A model generated the notes under the pieces. That model was not told the DNA's origin. It saw nothing but the letters and a program-made list of their open reading frames with translations, and searched no databases. Of a stretch of 64,000 bases of DNA, positions 25,934-33,526 are shown piece by piece. Location of the stretch: NCBI RefSeq assembly GCF_028368975.1, contig NZ_JAQNDM010000002.1, positions 372,001 to 436,000 on the forward strand, in the 5' to 3' direction. The position numbers were made by a program, and so were the translations under genes. Positions within the stretch are counted from its first letter, which is position 1. Every line of letters begins with the position of its first letter. Origin of the DNA: Stigmatella ashevillena. Lineage in GTDB: Bacteria; Myxococcota; Myxococcia; Myxococcales; Myxococcaceae.

Positions 25934-25937
25934 CGCC

Positions 25938-26210
25938 CTACCCTCCTGCCATGGCGGCGATGAGGGTCAGCCGGTCCGAATCCTTCACGGGCGTCTCCAG
26001 GTCCTGGAGGCCGCGGATGTCCTCGTCGTTGTGGAAGACGTTCACGTAGCGGCGGAGCGCGCCTTTGCCGTCGAGCAGGCGCGGGCCAATCCCTGGAAAG
26101 CGCTTCTCCAGATCGCTCAGCACTTCCCCCACGGTCGCCCCCTGCGCCTGCACCTCGCCCTGGTTCCGGGTGAAGCCCCTCAGGGGCGTGGGGATGTGGA
26201 CCTTCGCCAT
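25938..26210 (-). CDS. CysO-like ubiquitin-fold sulfur carrier (MoaD/ThiS family)
   Basis: This 90-aa protein starts at ATG 26210, two bases after the ThiF stop. It ends in Gly-Gly (residues 89-90, 'LIAAMAGG'), the activation site of this family. 'VHIPTPLRGFT', 'VLSDLEKRFPGIGPRLLD', 'LRRYVNVFHNDEDIR' and 'DSDRLTLIAAMAGG' resemble CysO of Mycobacterium more than MoaD or ThiS. CysO is activated by an E1, thiocarboxylated, and donates sulfur to O-phosphoserine via CysM to make cysteine. The E1 and peptidase partners are adjacent; cysM is not in the window. Confidence 0.85.
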   Translation of the reverse strand: MAKVHIPTPLRGFTRNQGEVQAQGATVGEVLSDLEKRFPGIGPRLLDGKGALRRYVNVFHNDEDIRGLQDLETPVKDSDRLTLIAAMAGG

Positions 26211-26212
26211 GC

Positions 26213-26926
26213 TCAGCTCCCGTGCTCGGTGAGCCCCGGCCATCTGCCAGGGGCACAGCTGGGACAGTCCGGCTCACGGCGCACGCGCACCGCCCGCCCC
26301 TCGAGCGCCTCTCCATCAAAGACGTGCAGCAGGGCCTCGTCCCGGGCCAACCCGGCTTCCCCCGTGAGCCGCTCCAGTGCCAGCATCGCCTGGACCGTGC
26401 CCACCCACCCCATAAGGGGGCCCGGCACGTCCTCCCGTGCCATCGGAGGAGCGGCGCTGGGCGAAGGCGGCGCCTTGTAGAAACAGCGCAGGCACGGTCC
26501 TTCCGGATCCACGCGCAGGGCTTGCCCCTGCATGCGCAGCACGCTCCCATGCACGAGCGGCACGCCCGTGAGCACCGCCACGTCCGACAGGAAGAACGGG
26601 GTGAGCGTGCCACCGGTGGCATCGATGACCAGCTCGTGCGAGCGGAAGAGCGCCTCGGCGTTGTCCGCGTTCACCCGCTCGGTGAGCGCCTCGGTGCTCA
26701 GGCCCGGAAAGGTCCGCGCCAGGCCCTCGGCGGCGGACTCCGCCCTCGGCCGACCCTCGTCCGAGGGGCGATGCCAGATCGGCTGGGGGAGGCGGGTGCT
26801 GTCCACCCGGTCTGGATCCACCAGCGTCAGGTGCCCCACCCCCGCGTGCGCCAGCGCGAGCGCGGCCGGGCACCCCAGGCCTCCCGCCCCCACGACCAGC
26901 ACCCGCGCTTCCGGTAGGTGGCTCAC
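26213..26926 (-). CDS. ThiF/MoeB-type E1 adenylyltransferase
   Basis: The 237-aa protein starts at ATG 26926. It has the E1 nucleotide-binding motif 'VLVVGAGGLGCPAALALA' (residues 9-26), acidic 'LVDPDRVDSTRLPQ', Asp102 in 'VIDATGG', and two zinc CxxC pairs (C145/C148 and C221/C224). It should adenylate the Gly-Gly tail of the CysO-like carrier in the next gene. It is shorter than MoeB: the N-terminal helix with the Arg finger is missing, the usual Lys is Arg ('EGRPRAESA'), and there is no rhodanese domain. First gene of the four-gene operon 26926-25086. Confidence 0.85.
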   Translation of the reverse strand: MSHLPEARVLVVGAGGLGCPAALALAHAGVGHLTLVDPDRVDSTRLPQPIWHRPSDEGRPRAESAAEGLARTFPGLSTEALTERVNADNAEALFRSHELVIDATGGTLTPFFLSDVAVLTGVPLVHGSVLRMQGQALRVDPEGPCLRCFYKAPPSPSAAPPMAREDVPGPLMGWVGTVQAMLALERLTGEAGLARDEALLHVFDGEALEGRAVRVRREPDCPSCAPGRWPGLTEHGS

Positions 26927-27051
26927 GTGACACTCCTCTCATTCAAAAGCTGCCCCACGAGGAGCCGTCCGAATATCCTGCCGCACCGCGACGTCCCGCA
27001 CCTGCGTTTCACTCCTACCCTCCAGCCCCTTGGGCTCTCCTGACAGGACAT

Positions 27052-27453
27052 ATGAAAAAGCTGACTGGCGTGCTCGCCCTTTCGCTCTCCCTTTTCGCCG
27101 GCTGCCGCAGCGCGGGCGATTCCTCGGTCCGGCCCGATGCGTCCTCCCCTCCCCAGACGGGCACCTCACAGGATGCGCTCACGGGGGATGCGGGCGCCTC
27201 CCCCACCCCGTCGGCCCCCACCGCCCTGTCCGATGCGGAGCGTCAGGCGAAGGAGGCCTGCCTGGACCAGTGGTTGAAGGCCCGGCAGCTCGATCCCTAT
27301 GGCAACGCCGACGGCACCATGTACATGGGGGGCACGCCGCTCTTCAACGAGGCCACGGGTGAGACGAAGGACCGGCTGGAGTTCGTCTACCAGAAGCAGC
27401 CCGAGTCGAAGAAAGCCTGCCTCGAGGCAGGCGTGGCCCCCCCGGGGAAGTAA
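27052..27453 (+). CDS. Small lipoprotein
   Basis: The 133-aa product starts at ATG 27052 after ACAGGA. The signal peptide ends in the lipobox 'LSLSLFAGC' with Cys18. A Ser/Pro/Thr-rich linker follows (residues 20-60), then a compact domain with two cysteines: 'AKEACLDQWLKARQLDPYG' and 'KKACLEAGVAPPGK'. The 'LDPYGNADGTMYMGGTPLF' segment with Asp and Gly might bind calcium, but I do not recognise the family. Divergent from the E1 operon. Confidence 0.65.
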   Translation: MKKLTGVLALSLSLFAGCRSAGDSSVRPDASSPPQTGTSQDALTGDAGASPTPSAPTALSDAERQAKEACLDQWLKARQLDPYGNADGTMYMGGTPLFNEATGETKDRLEFVYQKQPESKKACLEAGVAPPGK

Positions 27454-27543
27454 GCAGGCACCGGGTGGCCTCTCGTTCAAGGGGGGAGCGAACTGTGGGC
27501 CCGGGATTTCCGGCGGCCCGACTGCTCCCTTAAGCTGCCCTCC

Positions 27544-28827
27544 GTGACGGACACCGGCCTCGCCCGAGACGAGGAAAAACCCTCCAACGATCTGCGCGCG
27601 CGGGTGCGCGCGGTGTTGGAGCGGCGAAATCTCACGGACACCATCTCCGCCGAACAGGCCGCCGCGTCGTGGGAGCAGGACCGCTTCGTGGCCCGGGCCC
27701 GGGCGCTGTTCTACGCGCGGATGATGTTCCTGACCCTGGGCCTGCTCATCCTGGCCGTGCCCGAGTGGTCCGGGTACTTCGGGCTCACGGGCCCGCTGGC
27801 GTTCGGCGGCTACTTCGCGATGCTGCTCTACAGCGTCGCCAACTTCCTGGTCATCGATCACCCCAAGGCGGGCCGGTGGGTGACGTACTTCACGCTCTGC
27901 TTCGACCTCATCATCATGGTCGTGCTGATCGTCAAGCCGCAGGTGGGCGGCGGCCTCCAGAGCCCGCTGCTGGCCACGCAGCTGCTGTTCACCACCCTCT
28001 TCGCCATCCTCTATCCCAAGCCGCTGGCCATCCTGCCGCCCCTGCTGGCGCTGCCCATCACCACCCGGTTGGACCTCTTGCTCAACCGCTCCGTCACGGC
28101 CATCGAGCTGCTGACGCTGCTGTGGTACTCGGGCCTCAACTTCATCATCGTCTACGTGGTGGTGTACCTGAACGAGCGGGAAGCCGCCGCGCACCGCGAG
28201 GTGGTGGAGCTCCAGGGAGATCTCAAGGAGCTGGCCATCGTAGAGGAGCGCAACCGGCTGGCGCGGGAGATCCACGATGGGCTGGGCGCCTCGCTCTCCT
28301 CGATGATCATCCAGTCCGAGTACATCCTGAGCCTGGCGAAGGACGGCTCGCTGCGCACCGAGATCAGCGAGCTGAAGGCCACCGCCGAGGAGTCCATCGA
28401 GGAGCTGCGCCGCAACCTGCGGATGATGCGCGAGGACTTCGAGCTGACCCAGGGGCTGGAAGACTACGTGAAGACGTTCCGGGAGCGGACGCAGTTGGAC
28501 ATCCGCTTCGAGCGCTCGGGCATTCCGCGCAAGCTGTCCCCGGATGCCCAGCTGGCCCTCTTCCGCATCCTCCAGGAGGGCCTGTCCAACACCGCCAAGC
28601 ACGCCCAGGCCCAGGTGGTGAACGTGAGGCTCGACTTCACGGAGGACCGCGTGCACCTGACGGTGCGCGACGATGGCAAGGGCTTCGATCCGAAGAAGAC
28701 GCCCCGAGGCCACTACGGCCTGCTGAACATGCGCGAGCGGGCCATGAAGCTCGGGGGCGAGGTCATCGTGGACTCTTCCCCTGGCGCAGGCGTGCTCGTC
28801 TCCTTTTCCATTCCCAGCACTTCCTGA
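27544..28827 (+). CDS. NarL-type membrane histidine kinase (HisKA_3)
   Basis: This 427-aa kinase starts at GTG 27544. Residues about 55-205 hold five to six transmembrane helices and no periplasmic sensor domain. The HisKA_3 box 'EERNRLAREIHDGLGASL' carries phospho-acceptor His244; the C-terminal HATPase has 'RILQEGLSNTAKHAQA', 'VRDDGKGFDP' and 'GHYGLLNMRERA'. It is the sensor partner of the LuxR-type regulator that starts 15 bases downstream. The signal is unknown; kinases of this architecture (DesK-like) often sense the membrane. Confidence 0.88.
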   Translation: MTDTGLARDEEKPSNDLRARVRAVLERRNLTDTISAEQAAASWEQDRFVARARALFYARMMFLTLGLLILAVPEWSGYFGLTGPLAFGGYFAMLLYSVANFLVIDHPKAGRWVTYFTLCFDLIIMVVLIVKPQVGGGLQSPLLATQLLFTTLFAILYPKPLAILPPLLALPITTRLDLLLNRSVTAIELLTLLWYSGLNFIIVYVVVYLNEREAAAHREVVELQGDLKELAIVEERNRLAREIHDGLGASLSSMIIQSEYILSLAKDGSLRTEISELKATAEESIEELRRNLRMMREDFELTQGLEDYVKTFRERTQLDIRFERSGIPRKLSPDAQLALFRILQEGLSNTAKHAQAQVVNVRLDFTEDRVHLTVRDDGKGFDPKKTPRGHYGLLNMRERAMKLGGEVIVDSSPGAGVLVSFSIPSTS

Positions 28828-28842
28828 CTGACCGGAGCTTTC

Positions 28843-29607
28843 GTGGACGCCCCTCCGATTTCGGCCCCCGCCCCCATCCGGGTCTTCGTGGTCGAGGACC
28901 AGACCAAGATCCTCAAGAACCAACTGCGTCTGCTGGAGGGCCACCCGGACATCGAGATCATCGGCACTGCCTTGTCCGGGGAAGCCGCGCTCGAAGAGGT
29001 CTCCAAGACGGTCCCCGACGTCATCCTGCTGGACCTGGGGCTGCCGCGCATGAGCGGCATCGACGTGACGCGGGAGGTGAAGGCCACCTACCCCAAGGTG
29101 GAGATCCTCATCTTCACCATCTTCGATGAGGAGGACAAAGTCCTCGAGGCCGTGAAGGCGGGCGCCTCGGGCTATCTGCTCAAGGGCGCGCCGGTGGACA
29201 AGATCATCGAGGCCATCAAGGAGGTCCGGGCTGGGGGCACGGTGATTCAGCCCAACCTGGCCCGCCGGCTGCTGCGCCACTTCCGCGTGGAGCCCGACAG
29301 TGGCCCGGTCCCCACCGAGCCGAGGCCCGGGGTTGCTGAAACCGGGACCGTGGCGCCCCCGGGACCCACGCCTCCCGCGGAGGCCTCCGCCGATGCGGAC
29401 CCGCTGCTCAAGCCGCTGTCGGATCGGGAGCGGGAGATTCTCCAGCTCATCGCCAAGGGCGTCTCCAACAGCGAGGCCGCGAGGCTGCTCAGCCTGAGCA
29501 AGGCCACCATCCGCACGCACCTGGAGCACATCTACCGCAAGCTGGAGGTGACCAACCGGGTGGAGGCCGTGACCGAAGGCATCCGCAAGGGCCTCATTTC
29601 CGTTTAG
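28843..29607 (+). CDS. LuxR/NarL-family response regulator
   Basis: The 254-aa regulator starts at GTG 28843, five bases after GGAG. Receiver: 'VFVVEDQTKILKNQL', Asp64 in 'VILLDLGLPRMSGID', Lys in 'YLLKGAPVDKI'. A long Pro/Glu/Ala linker (about 150-190) is unusual for the family. The helix-turn-helix reads 'LSDREREILQLIAKGVSNSE' then 'AARLLSLSKATIRTHLEHIY'. It should be phosphorylated by the kinase encoded just upstream. Targets are unknown; the fructose PTS operon starts about 110 bases downstream on the same strand. Confidence 0.9.
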   Translation: MDAPPISAPAPIRVFVVEDQTKILKNQLRLLEGHPDIEIIGTALSGEAALEEVSKTVPDVILLDLGLPRMSGIDVTREVKATYPKVEILIFTIFDEEDKVLEAVKAGASGYLLKGAPVDKIIEAIKEVRAGGTVIQPNLARRLLRHFRVEPDSGPVPTEPRPGVAETGTVAPPGPTPPAEASADADPLLKPLSDREREILQLIAKGVSNSEAARLLSLSKATIRTHLEHIYRKLEVTNRVEAVTEGIRKGLISV

Positions 29608-29627
29608 AGACGCTCCCGTCTGGTTTT
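29608..29627 (+). terminator. Short hairpin with T-run after the response regulator
   Basis: AGACG, loop CTCC, CGTCT, followed by GGTTTT, begins right after the stop codon. The stem is only 5 bp, so it would be a weak terminator between the two-component pair and the fructose operon. Confidence 0.4.
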
Positions 29628-29714
29628 GGAAGCCGCGGCGCGATCTTTTCCGCTTCGGGCTCGCCAATGATGCCACGCTCCCTCTGGCCGCCTTCCACAG
29701 GGAGAACGCACCAG

Positions 29715-32573
29715 ATGCTCACGTTGACTCGGGACGATGTCCGGCTGGGGTGCCGCGCCGCGGACTGGCGCGAGGCCTTGGCGCAAGCCGCCCAGGCCTT
29801 GACCGACGCCCACCGCGTGTCAGCGGAGTATCGCGAGGGGCTCCTGGCCCGCGAGGCCCAGTCCTCCACCTACCTCGGCAACGGCATCGCCATCCCCCAC
29901 GGCACCCCGGAGAGCCGACGCTACGTCCGCTCCACCGGGGTGCGTGTGCTCCAGTTTCCCGAGGGGCTCACCTGGCATGATGGCCACCGCGTCAACCTGC
30001 TGGTGACGATCGCCGCGCAGTCGGACGAGCACCTCGACATCCTGCGCCAACTCACCCACGTTCTGGAACGCGAGGGCGTCGCCGAGGCGCTGGCCCGGGC
30101 CACCCACGCCGAGGAAGTCATCGCGCTCCTGTCCCGCGTTCCGGTGACGGCGAAGCTCGACGCGGAGACCCTCTGTCTGGGCCTCCCGGTCCGGGACCGG
30201 CTGGAGCTGGCGTTGATCGCCGCGGCGAGACTGCGCCATGCCGGGTGTGTGGACGCTGCCTTCGTGGCGGCCATCGCCGGCCAGACGCCTGTTTCCTTGG
30301 GTCAGGGGCTCTGGCTCGTGCACGGCACCACGGGCGTCCAGTCCCCGGGCCTGGCCCTGGCGACACCGGAGCGGCGCCTCCAAGATGACGCGGGAGATGT
30401 CGCTGGCGTCTTCTGCCTGGCGGCCCAAGGCGATGCGCATCGCTCCCTGCTGGAGCGCCTCGATGGAATGCTCGCACGCGGTGATGGGGCCCAGCTCGCC
30501 GGTCTTCCCGGGGAACAGATCCTGGCCCGATTGGCCGGTGAGTCCGCCCAGGCACAAACCGCCCGGGTGCGCCTGCTCAACGCGCACGGCCTTCATGCGA
30601 GACCTGCCCGGGAGCTGGTGCAGGTGGCACGGACACAATCCCTCCCGGTTCGCGTCCGCCTGCTGGAAGGCAGCGGCGAGGCGGTCTCCACCTCCAGCCT
30701 GACCAAGGTCATCGGCCTGGGCGCTCGACGAGGCCAGACGCTCGTGTTCTCGGCCGAGGGCGACGGTGCCGCACAAGCCGTCTCGGCCCTGGCGGAGGCG
30801 GTGCGCAACGGGCTTGGAGAGGCCGTGATGCCGATCCGTGAGACGCAGGAGGAGGACAGCCTCCCCCTGGCCGCCCCCAAAGAGCCCCCCGTCCCGCCGA
30901 AGGCCGATGAGCTGCTGACGGCGATTCCCGCCTCGCCGGGGATCGCGATCGCTCCGGCCTACGTGCTGAAGCTGCCCACGTTCCAGTACCCCGAACGGGC
31001 GGCGAATGCCGCGCAGGAGCGCCAACGGCTCGAACGGGCACTCCAGGGGGGCCATGAACAGCTCGAAGCGTTGGTGAAGCGCACCGCCGGTGGAGAGGTC
31101 GCCCAGATCCTCTCCATCCATGCGGAGATGTTGGAAGATCCCGCGCTGCGAGAGGCCGCCTTCGAGGCCATCGGTGAAGGCCTGTCGGCGGAAGCTGGCT
31201 GGTGGCGGGCGATCGACACCGCAGCCCGCAACCAGGAAGCGCTCGCGGACCGGTTGCTGGCCGAAAGGGCCGCGGATCTCCGGGACGTGGGCCGCCGCGT
31301 GCTGGGGCTGCTCTGTGGCGTCGAGATCCCGGCGCCCCCGGAGCACCCCTATGTCCTGGTGGCCGATGACGTGGGCCCCTCGGATGTCGCCCGGCTGGAC
31401 ACGGCGAAGGTTCGTGGCCTCGTCACCGCCCGGGGAGGCGCCACGTCCCACAGCGCCATTCTCGCCCGCGCGCTCGGCATCGCGGCGGTCGTCGGGGCGG
31501 GCGAGCGCGTGCTCACCTTGAACTCCGGCACCGAGCTCATCGTCGATGGCGAGAACGGGCGCATCATCACCGCCCCTTCCCTGGAGCGCCGCCAGCGCAG
31601 CGAGCGCCGGCTCCACGAACAGCAGGAACTCCAGAAGGCGGCCTATGGCCAGCGCCACGAAGCGGCACGGACCCTTGATGGACACCGCGTCGAGGTGGGC
31701 GCGAACCTCGGTGACACGGCGCATGCGGCCGATGCCGTCGCGCGAGGCGCCGAGGGCGTCGGGCTGTTGCGCACCGAATTCGTGTTCATGGCGCACTCCC
31801 AGATGCCGGACCTGGCGACCCAGATCGCCGAATACGGAGAAGCCTTCGATGCCCTGGCGGGGCGTCCCCTGGTAGCGCGCACCCTCGATGTCGGCGGAGA
31901 CAAGCCGCTCGCGTATTGGCCCATGCCCCGGGAGGACAACCCCTTCTTGGGCGTTCGCGGCATTCGCCTCACGCTGACACGGCCAGAGGTGCTCGAAACG
32001 CAGCTCCGCGCGTTGCTGACCGCCGCGGGGAGCCGCCCCGTGCGCATCATGTTTCCGATGATCAAGGACATCGAGGAGTTCCGGGCGGGCAAAGCCCTCT
32101 TCGATCGTGTCCAGGCCGAGGTGAAGGCCACCGATGTGCAGTTGGGCGTCATGATCGAAGTGCCCTCCTGTGCGCTGCTGGCCCCCACCCTGGCCAAGGA
32201 GGCCGACTTCTTCTCCATCGGAACGAACGATCTCACCCAATACACGCTCGCGATCGACCGAGGCCACCCGATGCTGTCCGCGCAGTCCGATGCGCTCCAT
32301 CCCGCCGTGTTGCGGTTGATCCGCCTGACGGTCGAGGCGGCCCACGCCGAGGGCCGCTGGGTGGGCGTCTGTGGCGAACTCGGCTCGGATCCGTTGGCCA
32401 TCCCGGTGCTGGTGGGGCTGGGCGTGGACGAGCTGTCCGTCAGCAGCCGCAGCGTGCCGATGGTGAAGGCCCGGATTCGAGGGCTGACCCTGACACGGGC
32501 CCGCGAACTGGCCGAGCTCGCGCTGCGCCAATCCACTGCCGCCGGGGTGCGCGAAGCCATGGAGGCGGCCTGA
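29715..32573 (+). CDS. fruB: Fructose PTS multiphosphoryl protein: EIIA(Fru)-M-HPr-EI fusion
   Basis: The 952-aa protein starts at ATG 29715; the frame opens at 29667 but lacks family sequence there. Residues 1-145 are EIIA(Fru) with active His62 ('GIAIPHGTPESR'). A degenerate EIIA-like middle domain (about 150-280) follows, then HPr with His294 ('NAHGLHARPARELVQ'), then enzyme I (about 400-950) with His579 ('GGATSHSAILARALG'), 'GVGLLRTEFVFM' and 'TLDVGGDKPLAY'. It moves phosphate from PEP through EI and HPr to EIIA, and on to FruA. One polypeptide thus replaces three PTS proteins, as known in Xanthomonas. The stop overlaps the fruK start. Confidence 0.93.
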   Translation: MLTLTRDDVRLGCRAADWREALAQAAQALTDAHRVSAEYREGLLAREAQSSTYLGNGIAIPHGTPESRRYVRSTGVRVLQFPEGLTWHDGHRVNLLVTIAAQSDEHLDILRQLTHVLEREGVAEALARATHAEEVIALLSRVPVTAKLDAETLCLGLPVRDRLELALIAAARLRHAGCVDAAFVAAIAGQTPVSLGQGLWLVHGTTGVQSPGLALATPERRLQDDAGDVAGVFCLAAQGDAHRSLLERLDGMLARGDGAQLAGLPGEQILARLAGESAQAQTARVRLLNAHGLHARPARELVQVARTQSLPVRVRLLEGSGEAVSTSSLTKVIGLGARRGQTLVFSAEGDGAAQAVSALAEAVRNGLGEAVMPIRETQEEDSLPLAAPKEPPVPPKADELLTAIPASPGIAIAPAYVLKLPTFQYPERAANAAQERQRLERALQGGHEQLEALVKRTAGGEVAQILSIHAEMLEDPALREAAFEAIGEGLSAEAGWWRAIDTAARNQEALADRLLAERAADLRDVGRRVLGLLCGVEIPAPPEHPYVLVADDVGPSDVARLDTAKVRGLVTARGGATSHSAILARALGIAAVVGAGERVLTLNSGTELIVDGENGRIITAPSLERRQRSERRLHEQQELQKAAYGQRHEAARTLDGHRVEVGANLGDTAHAADAVARGAEGVGLLRTEFVFMAHSQMPDLATQIAEYGEAFDALAGRPLVARTLDVGGDKPLAYWPMPREDNPFLGVRGIRLTLTRPEVLETQLRALLTAAGSRPVRIMFPMIKDIEEFRAGKALFDRVQAEVKATDVQLGVMIEVPSCALLAPTLAKEADFFSIGTNDLTQYTLAIDRGHPMLSAQSDALHPAVLRLIRLTVEAAHAEGRWVGVCGELGSDPLAIPVLVGLGVDELSVSSRSVPMVKARIRGLTLTRARELAELALRQSTAAGVREAMEAA

Positions 32574-33526
32574 TGGCTCGAGTCCTGACATTGACCCTGA
32601 ATCCCGCCTTGGATCTCGCGCTCCGCCTGGGGGAGTTCCGGCTCGGCGAGGTCAACCGCACCGAGAGCACCCGGCTCGACGCCGCGGGCAAGGGCATCAA
32701 CGTGGCGCGCGTCCTCGCGGGGCTCGGGCACGAAGTCACTGTCTCGGGCCTGCTCGGCGCGGACAACGAGACGGCGTTCGTGAAGGCCTTCGCCGACTGC
32801 GGCTTGAGGGATGCCTTCATCCGGGTGCCAGGCGATACGCGCATCAACGCGAAGCTCTCCGAGGCGAGCGGGCGCGTCACGGACTTGAATGGGCCGGGCC
32901 TGCGAATCCCCGGACACGCCTTGGAGGCCCTGACGGCGCGCGTGGGCACCCTGGTCACCGGACACGAGGCGGTGGTGATCTCCGGCAGCCTGCCGCCCAA
33001 CGTCACCCCGGCCCAGCTCGCGGGCCTCATCACGCTGATCCGGGAGCGCGGTATCCCCGTCTGGCTCGACACCAGCGGTCCCGCCCTGACGTCCGGTCTG
33101 GCCGCGCGGCCCTCCGCCATCAAGCCCAACGAGACCGAATTGGCGGGGTGGGCTGGACGCCCGCTCGAAACATCCCAAGCGCGCCTGGAAGCGGCCCTCA
33201 AGCTCAATTCCGAGGGCATCGAGGACGTGCTCGTCTCCGCGGGCTCCGACAGCGTGCTGTGGGCCCAACGCGGCAGCGCCCTGGAAGCCACCCCGCCCCG
33301 GGTTACCGTGCTCAGCACCGTCGGCGCGGGAGATACGCTGCTGGCGGGCGCACTGCACGGCGTCCTGTCCGGCTGGCCGAGGGTGCGGACCCTGCGCTTC
33401 GCGACGGCCTTGGCCGCTGAATCCGTGCGCCACGTGGGCGTTGGCGATCCCAAGGCCGAGGATTTCGAATCCCTCCACACCCAAACCCTTGTCCGCAACC
33501 CAAGCACCGGGGAGATGCACGGATGA
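32573..33526 (+). CDS. fruK: 1-phosphofructokinase
   Basis: This 317-aa PfkB-family enzyme starts at ATG 32573, overlapping the fruB stop by one base. Motifs: 'TLTLNPALDLALRL', 'DAAGKGINVARVLAGLG' (sugar site), 'ISGSLPPNVTPAQL', 'AIKPNETELAGWAG' and 'LSTVGAGDTLLAGALHG' with the catalytic Asp in GAGD. It phosphorylates fructose 1-phosphate made by the PTS to fructose 1,6-bisphosphate. Its stop overlaps the fruA start by four bases (ATGA). Confidence 0.93.
   Translation: MARVLTLTLNPALDLALRLGEFRLGEVNRTESTRLDAAGKGINVARVLAGLGHEVTVSGLLGADNETAFVKAFADCGLRDAFIRVPGDTRINAKLSEASGRVTDLNGPGLRIPGHALEALTARVGTLVTGHEAVVISGSLPPNVTPAQLAGLITLIRERGIPVWLDTSGPALTSGLAARPSAIKPNETELAGWAGRPLETSQARLEAALKLNSEGIEDVLVSAGSDSVLWAQRGSALEATPPRVTVLSTVGAGDTLLAGALHGVLSGWPRVRTLRFATALAAESVRHVGVGDPKAEDFESLHTQTLVRNPSTGEMHG

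Noticed and set aside
27166-29676. 836-codon reverse frame covering the NarL-type pair
   Set aside because: Antisense to HisKA_3 kinase and LuxR regulator genes with full motifs.
29820-32591. 923-codon reverse frame opposite the fruB fusion
   Set aside because: Shadow of the EIIA-HPr-EI gene; no recognisable domain.
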